DNA of 49,351 nucleotides from Hallella bergensis DSM 17361. Its GTDB lineage: Bacteria > Bacteroidota > Bacteroidia > Bacteroidales > Bacteroidaceae. Under the pieces are notes generated by a model, which saw only the letters and a program-made list of their open reading frames with translations, was not told the origin of the DNA and made no database searches. Shown in pieces: positions 16,141 to 25,614 of this stretch (the first letter of the stretch is position 1; every line of letters begins with the position of its first letter). The position numbers were made by a program, and so were the translations under genes. Location: NCBI RefSeq assembly GCF_000160535.1, contig NZ_GG704782.1, forward strand, positions 285,331-334,681, given 5' to 3'.

Positions 16141-16848
16141 TTATCTTCCCGGGGCTGCAAATCCAATCACGGCTACGCTGATATTTACCCTGCCGACCTG
16201 CTCCAGCTGTTTGGCACATGCACACATGGTGGCTCCTGTGGTTACCACATCGTCTACAAGGAGGATGTGAGTGTTCCTGATTTTGTCACCGTTGATAAGG
16301 CGAAAGGCGTTTTCTACATTGTCATTGCGCTCCCAGCGTCCTTTCTGTGTTTGACTTCCGTGGTATTCGGTTCGTTCCAACACATCGGTCAGGACGGGTT
16401 TGCCGCATATTTCCGACATGCCCCGGGCAATGGCCTCACTTTGGTTATAGCCTCGTTCACGCTGTCTGTCGCTGCTCAGGGGGACGGGAATGAGGGCATC
16501 GATGTCTTCCAGGAAATGCGTTTTTTCCATTTCAGTAGCCATGATCCTGCCTAACCTTGTACCGATTTCCGGCTGATGGTGGTATTTCAGTCTGTAGATG
16601 GGGGATGAGGCTTGTGAGCCGCCCTGATGATAGATCCACGCCGCTGCCTTCTCGATGTGCTTGATGCGTCCCCAGAATATCTTGGCCATTTCGTTTTCGT
16701 ATGGGGCTGCGAGATGGTCGGTGCGCGGCAAATGCAGGTTGCAGCTTACGCAGATCACATTTTCCTCAGGTGCCAGGCGCGTGCCACAGATGCAGCAGGC
16801 CCGTGGGGCAATGAGGTCGAGAATTCGTTGCAGCAAACCAACCTTCAT
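16141..16848 (-). CDS. ComF-family phosphoribosyltransferase-like protein
   Basis: A 235-residue cytosolic protein. The N-terminal zinc-finger-like part has CCIC at 18-21 and CVSC at 33-36, and the C-terminal PRTase part has the PRPP loop ILLVDDVVTTGATM at 195-208. LIPVPLSSDRQRERGYNQS is the other conserved ComF block. ComF proteins work in DNA uptake for transformation in some bacteria, and the biochemical activity is still unclear. It is the last gene of prmC-recX-comF, with 1 bp between the recX stop and its start. The ComM-like protein elsewhere in the window is another competence-linked family. Confidence 0.92.
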   Translation of the reverse strand: MKVGLLQRILDLIAPRACCICGTRLAPEENVICVSCNLHLPRTDHLAAPYENEMAKIFWGRIKHIEKAAAWIYHQGGSQASSPIYRLKYHHQPEIGTRLGRIMATEMEKTHFLEDIDALIPVPLSSDRQRERGYNQSEAIARGMSEICGKPVLTDVLERTEYHGSQTQKGRWERNDNVENAFRLINGDKIRNTHILLVDDVVTTGATMCACAKQLEQVGRVNISVAVIGFAAPGR

Positions 16849-16849
16849 C

Positions 16850-17323
16850 TTAGAACTCTTCTATGTCTTCGGCCTCGTCGATACACTGGCGAATCAACCG
16901 AATTTCAAACCCACGGCCCATGGCAAAGTTGATGAGCTTCATGCTTCGCTCATAGTCGGTCTTGGCCTTGATGGTAGGCCATTTGGCCTTGAGCAGAGGG
17001 CGCAACACACGGAGATAATCCTCATCGGGCACAGCATCCAGAATGGGTGTGGAGATGTCGTTGGGAATGTGTTTCATCCATAGTGCCTGCTCAATTTTTC
17101 GCCGTCCCCACTTGTTATACTTCACCTTGTCGTTGACAAACGCGCGGCAGTAGCGCTCTTCGTCGACAAATTGATGACTTGTCAGATAGTCGACAACGCG
17201 TTCGCGGGCATCTTCGTCAAGGCCCCATCGCTTCATTTTGTCATCTAATTCGGCTGTACAGTGCTCCCTTTGGGAACAGAGAGCGGCCAGTTTCGACAGG
17301 GCTTTTTCCTCGGAATAGTTCAT
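16850..17323 (-). CDS. recX: RecX-like regulatory protein
   Basis: A 157-residue, highly helical and charged protein with the RecX three-helix repeats (ALSKLAALCSQREHCTAELDDKMKRWGL, then VDYLTSHQFVDEERYCRAFVNDK, then KWGRRKIEQALWMKHIP). RecX binds RecA filaments and limits their activity. The length is typical. recA is not in the window. It lies 47 bp after prmC and directly before comF on the same strand. Confidence 0.9.
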   Translation of the reverse strand: MNYSEEKALSKLAALCSQREHCTAELDDKMKRWGLDEDARERVVDYLTSHQFVDEERYCRAFVNDKVKYNKWGRRKIEQALWMKHIPNDISTPILDAVPDEDYLRVLRPLLKAKWPTIKAKTDYERSMKLINFAMGRGFEIRLIRQCIDEAEDIEEF

Positions 17324-17370
17324 GGGACGGGTGGATTAAGAAAGTTGAGTGATGTTTTTGGAAATTACAA

Positions 17371-18246
17371 TTAGTTTTGGACGATGGCGATTCGTTGTTT
17401 TCCAAAACTGTCTTTGATCAGTTTTGTCGACTCGAATCCTTGCCGGTGGAACATCTCTTGGAGTTCCTCGGCATAGAGAGGATTGATTTCAAAAAAGACT
17501 TTTCCGCCCTTTTTTAATGTCCGACGGGCATAGGTGGCAATGGCACGATAGAAGCGAAGTGGGTCGTCGTCGGGCACGAAGAGTGCCTGTTCGGGTTCAT
17601 AGTCGAGTACGTTTCGGCTCATGGCTTTGCGCTCGTGGTTGGCAATGTAGGGCGGATTCGACACCATGATGTCCCATTGGCGGTCGTCCTCGGGCGGGCA
17701 GAGCATGTCCTGCCATTCCAGATTAACCTTCGCTCCGAGCCGGTGGGCGTTGTCACGGGCGATGATGAGCGCCTCGGACGACACGTCCCAGGCTGTGATT
17801 TCCGCGTTGTGCAGGCCGAGTGCCAGCGTCACGGCGATACATCCGCTGCCCGTGCCCACGTCCAACACCTGCAGAGGTACAGGCGGTTGCAGGGCGCAGT
17901 AGGGTTTGGTGTATTCCGACACAATCATCTGGCACAGTTCCTCGGTTTCCGGTCGCGGTATCAGCACGCCCGGCTCCACATGGAATGTGCGCCCACAGAA
18001 GTCGCTCCGCCCCAACACATACTGCACCGGTTCGCCCTTTTGTAGCCGGTCGGCCATTACCGAGAGCCGCTCCTTATCGCTTGTCGGTAGTTCGTCGGCT
18101 TTCCCACTCATGATGTCGGTCAGTGTCAAGCCGAAGCCTTCGTCAAGCAAAAGCCTGACTACGGCTTTGGCTTCGCCGTCTCCATAGATGGGAGTCAGCG
18201 ATCGCCACAGGCGAGTATATATGTCCTGATGGTTTGTTGTCATCAT
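17371..18246 (-). CDS. prmC: Release factor N5-glutamine methyltransferase
   Basis: A 291-residue enzyme that methylates the GGQ glutamine of peptide-chain release factors using S-adenosylmethionine. The class I methyltransferase motif VLDVGTGSGCIAVTLAL and the catalytic NPPY (residues about 197-200) are clear, preceded by an N-terminal helical domain with YVLGRSDFCGR. Two adjacent ATG codons at 18246 and 18243 are plausible starts; ATG 18276 and a TTG at 18336 would add residues without family support, and the TTG lies inside the predicted promoter. It is the first gene of the prmC-recX-comF unit and divergent from ribD. Confidence 0.93.
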   Translation of the reverse strand: MMTTNHQDIYTRLWRSLTPIYGDGEAKAVVRLLLDEGFGLTLTDIMSGKADELPTSDKERLSVMADRLQKGEPVQYVLGRSDFCGRTFHVEPGVLIPRPETEELCQMIVSEYTKPYCALQPPVPLQVLDVGTGSGCIAVTLALGLHNAEITAWDVSSEALIIARDNAHRLGAKVNLEWQDMLCPPEDDRQWDIMVSNPPYIANHERKAMSRNVLDYEPEQALFVPDDDPLRFYRAIATYARRTLKKGGKVFFEINPLYAEELQEMFHRQGFESTKLIKDSFGKQRIAIVQN

Positions 18247-18305
18247 CCTGTTGCATGTTTTCAGTCGGGCAATCATGCAATGTGGAGTTGCCGCGGCTGT
18301 TCGGA

Positions 18306-18336
18306 CAAAATTAGAAAAAATAACCCAACGAGACAA
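18306..18336 (-). promoter_or_regulatory. Promoter of prmC-recX-comF
   Basis: On the minus strand: TTG (18334-18336), 20 bp, TAATTTTG (18306-18313). The start would be near 18302, giving a leader of about 55 nt to the ATG at 18246. Confidence 0.65.
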
Positions 18337-18446
18337 GTCTCGGTGTTGAAAATGAACGATACGACGGGATTTACGTTGTCCAACGCCCTATTTTTCTTTC
18401 GCTATCTGATATGAAGTACAGCCCATTCTTCTGCTGTCATTCTTTA

Positions 18447-18483
18447 AAATTCTTGCAAGTTCTTGAAGAATTTGCAAGAATTT
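18447..18483. repeat. Nested dyad upstream of ribD
   Basis: AAATTCTTGCAA (18447-18458) and its exact complement (18472-18483) enclose a second palindrome TTCTTGAAGAA (18460-18470), so the 37-bp segment is almost wholly self-complementary. It lies about 45 bp before a -7-like box TATATTTG at 18528-18535 and 165 bp before ribD. It could be an operator. It does not look like an FMN riboswitch. Confidence 0.5.
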
Positions 18484-18527
18484 GAGTTAAAAGCACTCTT
18501 TAGATAGTATGAACAGCCCTTTATTAT

Positions 18528-18535
18528 TATATTTG
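18528..18535 (+). promoter_or_regulatory. -7-like box before ribD
   Basis: TATATTTG matches TAnnTTTG, but no TTG lies 19-21 bp upstream. If used, the leader to the ribD ATG is about 110 nt. Confidence 0.4.
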
Positions 18536-18647
18536 CAATACATAAAGAATATCAAAATTACCTCGTAGGCTCAAGGCCAAATGAGTGTGTCGCAACAAGT
18601 ATTTTGTAGTATATAAAGGGTAAGTGGCTTTGATAATTGGAGAAATA

Positions 18648-19721
18648 ATGGAAAATACAACATCCGCGAAAGCAAAAGAGTGCGGTCGGGAAGAACAACT
18701 CGTCACCGACGAACGGTATATGCGCCGCTGTCTGCAGTTGGCACGCAACGGCTGGCAGAATGCAAAGCCTAATCCGATGGTGGGGGCGGTCATTGTGAGC
18801 CGTGACGGTAGGATTATCGGCGAGGGTTATCATGTGCGTTGTGGTGAGGGTCATGCTGAGGTGAATGCGTTCGCATCGGTTCGCCCCGAGGATGAGGTGC
18901 TGTTGAAGGAGTCTACGGTTTACGTCTCCCTCGAACCGTGCTCGCACTGGGGCAAGACCCCACCCTGTGCCGATTTGATTGTGAAAAAAGGGGTGCGCCG
19001 CGTGGTTTGTGGTTGCATCGACCCGTTCTCGAAGGTGCAGGGGCGCGGGGTGGCACATATTCGAAAGGCTGGAATTGAAGTAACAGTCGGCGTATTGGAA
19101 CAGGAGTGCCTGGAGCTAAATCGTCGGTTCATCACGTTTAATACGGAAAAGCGACCCTATATTCTATTGAAGTGGGCGCAGACGGAGAATGGAAAGATAG
19201 CCTCTGCCTCCGTGACACCTGCGGTAGGGAGCGGTGTTTCGACTGTTATGACAGTCGCCCCCCTCGTTCTTTCCTCCGCTTTTACCAAGATGCTTGTCCA
19301 CAAGCTGCGAGCCGAGAACGATGCCATTTTAGTGGGGCACGAGACGGTGCGGGCAGACCATCCGCAACTGAACACGCGCAGCTGGAGCGGACGTGACCCT
19401 GAACGTTTGGTGCTGGCGCGTTGCACGGACGATGTGCCGCAATGGTTCAAGTGCTTTGACGATATGGATAAGCTGTTGCAATATCTCTACAACAACCGCA
19501 GACAGAGTCTCATCGTCGAGGGTGGAGCTGTCACACTGAGGAGTTTTCTGGAACGAGGACTGTGGGATGAGATACGGGTGGAAACAGCTCCTTGGAGTGT
19601 GGCCGAGGGCGTTGATGCCCCCGATTTGCCCGATAATGTCCGTCTTGTAGAGTCACATGACTATGATGGTAACACGATTCAGCGGTATTTTAAGGTGAAT
19701 CGTGTTCAAATTGATGAATAA
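18648..19721 (+). CDS. ribD: Bifunctional riboflavin deaminase/reductase
   Basis: A 357-residue enzyme of riboflavin synthesis: it deaminates the pyrimidine intermediate and then reduces its ribose. The N-terminal cytidine-deaminase-like zinc site is HAEVNAF (His69) and PCSHWGKTPPC (Cys98, Cys107). The C-terminal reductase part has RPYILLKWAQTENGKIA, HKLRAENDAILVGHETVRADHPQLNTR and VEGGAVTLRSFLERGLWDEIRVE. The ATG at 18648 (MENTTSAK) is preferred over the GTG eight codons upstream. The gene stands alone, with no other rib genes nearby and no FMN riboswitch seen in the 300 bp before it. Confidence 0.94.
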   Translation: MENTTSAKAKECGREEQLVTDERYMRRCLQLARNGWQNAKPNPMVGAVIVSRDGRIIGEGYHVRCGEGHAEVNAFASVRPEDEVLLKESTVYVSLEPCSHWGKTPPCADLIVKKGVRRVVCGCIDPFSKVQGRGVAHIRKAGIEVTVGVLEQECLELNRRFITFNTEKRPYILLKWAQTENGKIASASVTPAVGSGVSTVMTVAPLVLSSAFTKMLVHKLRAENDAILVGHETVRADHPQLNTRSWSGRDPERLVLARCTDDVPQWFKCFDDMDKLLQYLYNNRRQSLIVEGGAVTLRSFLERGLWDEIRVETAPWSVAEGVDAPDLPDNVRLVESHDYDGNTIQRYFKVNRVQIDE

Positions 19722-19829
19722 AGCCAATGAAATCCTACTATACTGCGGATGCGATGCAATGATGATAGGACTGAATCGCGAACATCAAGTATAAGGAAAG
19801 GATTTGCAAAAAGGGCTGCTGCGGAAGGG

Positions 19830-21125
19830 TTAGCAGCCCTTGTGGGTCATGATGTCGAGCACCATCTCGTCGGTCAGAGACATGGCATCCTTGCCGATGC
19901 TTGTGAGGTTGCGGATGCTTCGGTCCACATCGTTGTCGATAATGCCTTCGGCCGAGGTGACATATTGTCCCTCGATGCTGAGCAAGGCAGAGAGAAGGGC
20001 CGACGATACGCCCGAGCAGATCTTGATAGAGCAGCTCGGCTTGGCACCGTCGCAAATCATTCCGGTGAGGTTGGCCACCATGTTGTTGATGGCATGGCAC
20101 ATGTGAGTATAGTTGCCACCCATGAGATAGACAATGCCGCAACTCGACCCTGTGCTGGCCACCACGCATCCGCAGAGTGCGCTCAGCTTGCCGAGGTTCT
20201 GTTTGATATAAATGGCGGTGAGGTGCGAGAGGGTGAGGGCGCGGATGAGTTCCTCTTCGGTATTCTCGTTTTCCTCGGCATAGATGACCACAGGATTGGT
20301 GGCACAGATGCCCTGGTTGCCCGAACCGGAGTTTGACATCACGGGGATGAGTGCACCACCCATGCGTGCGTCGCAGGCCGATGCCGTGACAGAGATGATG
20401 CGTGAGTAGATGGACTTGCCGAAAATACCGCAACTCATGGGTCGCTCGATTGTCTTCCCAAGGTTATGCCCGTAGTTGCCCTTGCGGCTTTCGCGTGCAG
20501 CCCGGATGTTGTAATCGCGCGTCTTGAGAATAAAATCAATTTCATTGACAGGAGTCGTGGTGGCAAATTCCCACACGGTTTTCATGTCCAACTGTATGTC
20601 TTTTTTCTCTTCCTTGTTGTTGACGGGCTGACGTTGGTCTACGATGACTTGACCATTGTGCTCCTCGTAGACCAAGTTGGTGTGTCCGCCGGCGATGATG
20701 GCCGTTGCCTTGTTGCCTCCGGCTTCGCACGTAATCTCGATATAGAGCTTTTCGCTGATATTTTCTTTACGCTTGATATTGATGCGTTCGGGGTCCTGTA
20801 TATAGGCTTTGCCTGCTTCTAACGACTCGGGGGTGAGATCCTTGATGACCTCGAGCTTGTATTCGCTTTTGCCAATGAGGGCACCGAGTGCGATGGCGAT
20901 AGGCAAGCCTATCATGCCCGTGCCCGGTATGCCCACGCCCATGGCGTTTTTCAGGATGTTTGCACTGAGCAGGGCTGTGATTTTTTCAGGCTTCTGCCCG
21001 AGTATTTCGGTGGCACGGGCCGTGCACAGTGCCACGGCCATGGGCTCTGTACAGCCCACGGCGGGTACTACTTCCTTGTTGATAAGGTCAATGATTTGAT
21101 CGCGGATCGTTTTTTCTAACATCAT
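19830..21125 (-). CDS. UPF0597/CyuA-like L-cysteine desulfidase or serine-dehydratase-like protein
   Basis: A 431-residue protein of the UPF0597 (YhaM/CyuA) family. Landmarks are VVPAVGCTEPMAVALC near the N-terminus, GIPGTGMIGLP, VMSNSGSGNQGI and GAKPSCSIKICSG, with Cys residues that in this family can bind an Fe-S cluster. Members split L-cysteine into pyruvate, ammonia and sulfide; this activity is inferred by family. Two tandem ATGs (21125, 21122) are possible starts. It lies 51 bp after the DsbD-like gene on the same strand with no terminator between, so the two may be co-transcribed. Confidence 0.86.
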   Translation of the reverse strand: MMLEKTIRDQIIDLINKEVVPAVGCTEPMAVALCTARATEILGQKPEKITALLSANILKNAMGVGIPGTGMIGLPIAIALGALIGKSEYKLEVIKDLTPESLEAGKAYIQDPERINIKRKENISEKLYIEITCEAGGNKATAIIAGGHTNLVYEEHNGQVIVDQRQPVNNKEEKKDIQLDMKTVWEFATTTPVNEIDFILKTRDYNIRAARESRKGNYGHNLGKTIERPMSCGIFGKSIYSRIISVTASACDARMGGALIPVMSNSGSGNQGICATNPVVIYAEENENTEEELIRALTLSHLTAIYIKQNLGKLSALCGCVVASTGSSCGIVYLMGGNYTHMCHAINNMVANLTGMICDGAKPSCSIKICSGVSSALLSALLSIEGQYVTSAEGIIDNDVDRSIRNLTSIGKDAMSLTDEMVLDIMTHKGC

Positions 21126-21176
21126 ACAAAAGATAAAGAAGGGGAACAGAAGAAGAATGATGCAGGTGGAAAAGCT

Positions 21177-23240
21177 TTACTTCTTATACGCTTCCAATCC
21201 GCTGTTCAGGAACTCGAGATATGCCGGAACATCCTCCTTGTAGCCGTAGGAGCCGACCAAGGGGAGACCGTTGTTGTCGAGAGCCACGTAGAATGGCTGT
21301 GCGTTGGCACCGAACTTGTGGCTCTGAAGATAACTCCATTTGTCGCCAATGGTGCGCAAGGTGCGCTTCTTGCCATTGACTTCCACTTCCATGGGCTCGG
21401 GCAGCGAGGTCTTGTCGTCTACGTATAGCGATATGAGGACATAGTCTTTTTTGATCTTATCGGCCACTCTCGGGTCAGTCCAGACGGATGCTTCCATCTT
21501 GCGACAGTTCACACAGCCGAAGCCTGTGAAGTCGATAAGCACGGGTTTGCCCTGTGCCTTGGCTGCGGCCATGCCTGCCTCGTAGTCTTTGTAAGTGGCT
21601 TCTACAACTTGAGTATTGAGGTTGAAGTCTTGCGTATTGATGGGCGGAGCAAACGCCGATACGGCCTTGCAGGGTGCGCCCCACAGTCCAGGAACCATGT
21701 AAACGGCGAAAGCCAATGAGCACAGACCGAGCATGATGGAAGGAACCGGCATGGGTTTGCGGATGTCGCCACCAATTTCGTCTTCCTGAAACTTGAGCCA
21801 GCCAACGAGATAACAGCCCAAAGCGAAGAAGATGATTATCCAAAGTGAGAGAAATACCTCGCGGTCGAGCAAGTGCCAGCCATAGGCTAAGTCGGCCACA
21901 CTGAAGAATTTGAGGGCGAAAGCCAGTTCTATGAAACCCAGTACCACCTTGATTTGGGTCATCCATGAGCCGCTTTTGGGGCTTTTCTTCATCAAGGTGG
22001 GGAACATGGCGAAGAGTGTGAACGGAACGGCAAGAGCCAAGGCGAACCCCAGCATGCCAATGGCGGGAGCCACCCAGTTGCCTGAGGTAACCGTCTGTAC
22101 GAGCAGCAGGCCAACGATGGGGGCCGTGCACGAGAAGCTAACCAGCACCAATGTGAATGCCATCAGGAAGATGGAGAGCAGGCCCGAAGTTTGTGTGGCT
22201 TTGTTGTCAACACGGTTTGCCCAGCTGTCGGGAAGTTTAATTTCGAACCAGCCGAAGAAGCTGACGGCGAAAACAACCAGCAATAAGAAAATGAAGATAT
22301 TGAATACAGCGTTTGTCGACAGTGAGTTAAGTGTGCTGGGACCGAATATTGCCGTTACACCGATACCCAAAGCGAGGTAGATTACCACGATCGAAATACC
22401 GTAGGTCACGGCATCGCGGATGCCTTTTTTCTTGTCATCTTTCGATTGTTTCAGGAAGAAACTCACGGTCATGGGGATGATGGGCCATATACATGGCATC
22501 ACTAAGGCGAGCAAACCTCCTACGATTCCCATGAGGAATATATATAATAAGGAATGGTTGGCGATGTCGCTGTTGCCTCCAAACTGTTGCAACTGCTTGA
22601 TGACGGGTTGCCAAAGGTCAGCTTTTTCGTTGTCCGTCAGGTTGCTTTCGGCCACAACGGCTGTGGCGGCCGAGTCGATTTGTGCCTCGGTTAGGGTGTC
22701 AGCCTCGGTTAGGGTGGCTGTAATCGGTTCAGCAGAAGCCTTTTCGCTCTCCTCTTTCTTAACCTCAGCCTTGTTGTCAACTACGGCAGGACTCTTGCCA
22801 GACTTCTTGATTTCCACACTGGTAGGTGGCAGACAGTTCTGGTCGTTGCACGCACCATACTCCAAGTAGCCTTCAATGGTGTAGGAAGGTTTGGTAAATC
22901 TCACCCGCTGCACAAACTGAACGCTGTTCTCGAAATACCGGAGGTTCATCTCAAACAGCTTGTCAAAATTCGAAATTTCCTTGCCTCGGGCCTGAAGTTT
23001 GCCCACGAGTTCCACGCCGTCAAGCTTTACTTTGTTGAATGTCGCAGATATGGGACCATCGGCTCCAAGTCCGGTGGAGTATACATGCCAGCCCTGATCA
23101 ATCTTCCCGGAGAAGATTATTTCGCCTTCGGCCGTGTTGTTGGTCTTAAGTTGTGAGGTGAATTTCACCGGATTAAGCATCTGTGCATTGGCCAGAATAC
23201 TGACGAGCATCACCAAAATCAAGGTCGTTGCTTTTTTCAT
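21177..23240 (-). CDS. DsbD-family thiol:disulfide reductant transporter
   Basis: A 687-residue inner-membrane protein from the ATG at 23240 (MKKATTLILVMLVSILANA, signal peptide); an ATG three codons earlier is less likely. Order: N-terminal periplasmic domain with a Cys pair (C131 and C136 in GACNDQNCLPP); a low-complexity Ala/Glu linker (about 150-200); a CcdA-like domain of eight membrane segments with redox Cys250 (MPCIWP) and Cys371 (SFSCTAP); a C-terminal thioredoxin domain with CVNC at 576-579. All three redox centres of DsbD are present, so it should carry electrons from cytosolic thioredoxin to the periplasm. Downstream partners may include the thioredoxin-fold lipoproteins. Confidence 0.92.
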   Translation of the reverse strand: MKKATTLILVMLVSILANAQMLNPVKFTSQLKTNNTAEGEIIFSGKIDQGWHVYSTGLGADGPISATFNKVKLDGVELVGKLQARGKEISNFDKLFEMNLRYFENSVQFVQRVRFTKPSYTIEGYLEYGACNDQNCLPPTSVEIKKSGKSPAVVDNKAEVKKEESEKASAEPITATLTEADTLTEAQIDSAATAVVAESNLTDNEKADLWQPVIKQLQQFGGNSDIANHSLLYIFLMGIVGGLLALVMPCIWPIIPMTVSFFLKQSKDDKKKGIRDAVTYGISIVVIYLALGIGVTAIFGPSTLNSLSTNAVFNIFIFLLLVVFAVSFFGWFEIKLPDSWANRVDNKATQTSGLLSIFLMAFTLVLVSFSCTAPIVGLLLVQTVTSGNWVAPAIGMLGFALALAVPFTLFAMFPTLMKKSPKSGSWMTQIKVVLGFIELAFALKFFSVADLAYGWHLLDREVFLSLWIIIFFALGCYLVGWLKFQEDEIGGDIRKPMPVPSIMLGLCSLAFAVYMVPGLWGAPCKAVSAFAPPINTQDFNLNTQVVEATYKDYEAGMAAAKAQGKPVLIDFTGFGCVNCRKMEASVWTDPRVADKIKKDYVLISLYVDDKTSLPEPMEVEVNGKKRTLRTIGDKWSYLQSHKFGANAQPFYVALDNNGLPLVGSYGYKEDVPAYLEFLNSGLEAYKK

Positions 23241-23327
23241 AGGGTACATTCCTCGTATTAATTTAGCGGTTTGTAAATATTGATTCGAAATATAATATCA
23301 GTTCGATCCTGTATCATGAAAGGAGCT

Positions 23328-23362
23328 GAGGAAGTCCTACCTGTATGCAGGAGTTCTTCCTC
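23328..23362 (-). terminator. Hairpin after metG
   Basis: GAGGAAG (23328-23334) pairs with CTTCCTC (23356-23362), with further partial pairing of CTCCTG/CAGG inside. It begins 9 bp after the metG stop. No T-run follows, so termination is only probable. Confidence 0.45.
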
Positions 23363-23370
23363 ATGCGCAT

Positions 23371-25446
23371 TTAACTGATTTGTGAGCCGGGCTTTACGCC
23401 GCTGAGCGTAGTCGTCACGGCCAGAGAGTCGTCGAAATCAACGGCAGAGAGTATCATGCCTTGGCTCTCGATGCCCATCATTTTGCGTGGAGCGAGGTTG
23501 GCAATAAACAGCACATCCTTGCCCACAAGTTGTTCGGGCTGATAGAATTTGGCAATGCCGGAGAGAATCGTGCGGTCTTTCCCACTGCCGTCGTCGATGG
23601 TGAACTGCAACAGCTTGTTGCTTTTCTTCACCTTCTCACAGGCTTTGATGTGACCCACGCGGATGTCGAGCTTCTCCCATTCGTCAAAGGCAATGTTCTC
23701 CTTAAAAGGTTTTGCCTTGTATTCCTTGGCAGCAAGAGCGGCCTCGTTGGCTGCCTTGGTAGCGGCGAGCTTGTCGAGTTGGGCTTGGATGGCGTCGTCT
23801 TCAATCTTTTCGAAGAGCAGGGCCGGTTCATTCAGCTGTGCTCCCGGCTTAAGCAGTTCGATGCTTCCGAGTTCCGACCAGTCGAAGTTCTCCATGCCAA
23901 TCATGCCGCGCAGCTTCTTGCTCGAGAAAGGAAGGAATGGCTCGAAGGCAATGGCGAGATTGGCCACAAGTTGCAGGGAGATATAGAGTATGGTCTCCAC
24001 GCGTTTCGGATCGGTCTTCCACACCTTCCAAGGCTCGCATTCCGTGATGTAACGATTACCGATTCGTGCCAGGTTCATGGCCTCTTTCTGTGCCTCGCGG
24101 AACTTGAACACGTCAAGGTAGGCTTCTACTTTCTCCTTGATGTCTTTGAATTCCTGAATGGTTTGGCGGTCAGTGTCGTTGAGTTCGCCACAGGCCGGAA
24201 CCACGCCGTTCCAGTATTTCTTGGTGAGTTGCAGTGCGCGGTTCACAAAGTTGCCGTATACTCCCACCAGTTCAGAGTTGTTGTGCTCTTGGAAATCCTT
24301 CCACATGAAGTTGTTGTCCTTGGTTTCAGGCGCATTCGCGGTGAGGACATAGCGCAGCACATCCTGCTTTTCCGGGAAATCAACCAAGTATTCATGCAGC
24401 CACACAGCCCAGTTCTTGCTCGTGGAAATCTTGTCGTTCTCCAAGTTCAGAAACTCGTTTGCCGGTACGTTGTCGGGCAGGATATAGTCGCCGTGAGCTT
24501 TCAACATGGTTGGGAAGATGAGGCAGTGGAACACGATGTTGTCCTTGCCAATGAAATGGACAAGTCTCGTTTCAGGATCCTGCCACCACTTCTGCCATGT
24601 GCCCCACTGCTCAGGGTTGCTGTCGCAAAGCTCTTTGGTGTTGGAAATATAGCCTATCGGCGCATCAAACCACACATAGAGTACCTTACCGTCAGCACCT
24701 TCCACGGGTACGGGGATACCCCAATCGAGGTCGCGTGTCATGGCACGGGGCTGCAAATCGAGGTCGAGCCAACTCTTGCATTGGCCGTATACGTTGGAGC
24801 GCCACTCTTTATGGCCGTTGAGAATCCACGCTTTCAACCACTGCTGATAGTCGTTCAGGGGCAGATACCAATTCTTCGTGACCTTCTTGACGGGCTTTGC
24901 ACCGGAGATGGTGGAGTGCGGGTCGATCAGCTCTTCAGGACTTAAGTCAGAGCCGCACTTCTCGCATTGGTCACCGTAGGCATTGGGATTGCCGCAGTGG
25001 GGGCATGTACCCGTGATGTAGCGGTCGGCCAGAAACTGATGCGCCTCTTCGTCATAGAGCTGTTCGGTCTCTTTCTCCACAAGCTTCCCGTCGTCGTAAA
25101 GCTTCTTGAAGAAGTCGGCGGCAAACTTGTGATGAATCTTTGAGGTGGTGCGGCTGTAGATGTCGAATGAGATGCCAAATTCCTTGAACGAGTCCCTGAT
25201 CATCTTGTGATAGCGGTCGCACACCTCCTGTGGTGTGATGCCCTCTTTCTTGGCACGTATGGTGATGGGCACACCGTGCTCGTCGCTGCCGCCGATGAAT
25301 ACTACGTCCTGCTTCTTTAGGCGAAGATAGCGCACGTAGATGTCGGCAGGAACATATACACCGGCCAAGTGACCGATGTGCACGCCGCCATTGGCATAGG
25401 GCAGGGCGGCGGTGACGGTGGTACGTTTAAATTTCTTTTCTTCCAT
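23371..25446 (-). CDS. metG: Methionyl-tRNA synthetase
   Basis: A 691-residue class I aminoacyl-tRNA synthetase. The HIGH motif is at 23-26, a zinc knuckle [17 protein letters not shown] spans 148-164, and the KMSKS loop appears as KISTS at 339-343. The C-terminal 110 residues ([20 protein letters not shown] onward) form the tRNA-binding OB-fold domain found in dimeric MetRS. It charges both initiator and elongator tRNA-Met. A TAATTTTG box lies in the 60 bp upstream on the minus strand, without an evident -33 element. There is no T-box or S-box leader in the short upstream gap. Confidence 0.97.
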   Translation of the reverse strand: MEEKKFKRTTVTAALPYANGGVHIGHLAGVYVPADIYVRYLRLKKQDVVFIGGSDEHGVPITIRAKKEGITPQEVCDRYHKMIRDSFKEFGISFDIYSRTTSKIHHKFAADFFKKLYDDGKLVEKETEQLYDEEAHQFLADRYITGTCPHCGNPNAYGDQCEKCGSDLSPEELIDPHSTISGAKPVKKVTKNWYLPLNDYQQWLKAWILNGHKEWRSNVYGQCKSWLDLDLQPRAMTRDLDWGIPVPVEGADGKVLYVWFDAPIGYISNTKELCDSNPEQWGTWQKWWQDPETRLVHFIGKDNIVFHCLIFPTMLKAHGDYILPDNVPANEFLNLENDKISTSKNWAVWLHEYLVDFPEKQDVLRYVLTANAPETKDNNFMWKDFQEHNNSELVGVYGNFVNRALQLTKKYWNGVVPACGELNDTDRQTIQEFKDIKEKVEAYLDVFKFREAQKEAMNLARIGNRYITECEPWKVWKTDPKRVETILYISLQLVANLAIAFEPFLPFSSKKLRGMIGMENFDWSELGSIELLKPGAQLNEPALLFEKIEDDAIQAQLDKLAATKAANEAALAAKEYKAKPFKENIAFDEWEKLDIRVGHIKACEKVKKSNKLLQFTIDDGSGKDRTILSGIAKFYQPEQLVGKDVLFIANLAPRKMMGIESQGMILSAVDFDDSLAVTTTLSGVKPGSQIS

Positions 25447-25614
25447 CTTTTAGGAGATTGATTATTTAATATGCAAAATTACAAAAAGTAATTCATAAAA
25501 GTGTTCTATACCTTTATTAATTTGCATACAATGACTTTTGGTAGCTGCTGCGCGGTTCCGGGAGCGTATGGAGTGTGAGTTTTCCCGTTTTTGTCAACAT
25601 GTCCGGAGACAGGT

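Noticed and set aside
18337..18647. FMN riboswitch before ribD
   Set aside because: The conserved FMN-aptamer blocks were not found. Only a nested palindrome and a -7 box are present.
23461..24945. 494-codon plus-strand frame opposite metG
   Set aside because: It is a shadow of metG, whose catalytic motifs and full length are certain.
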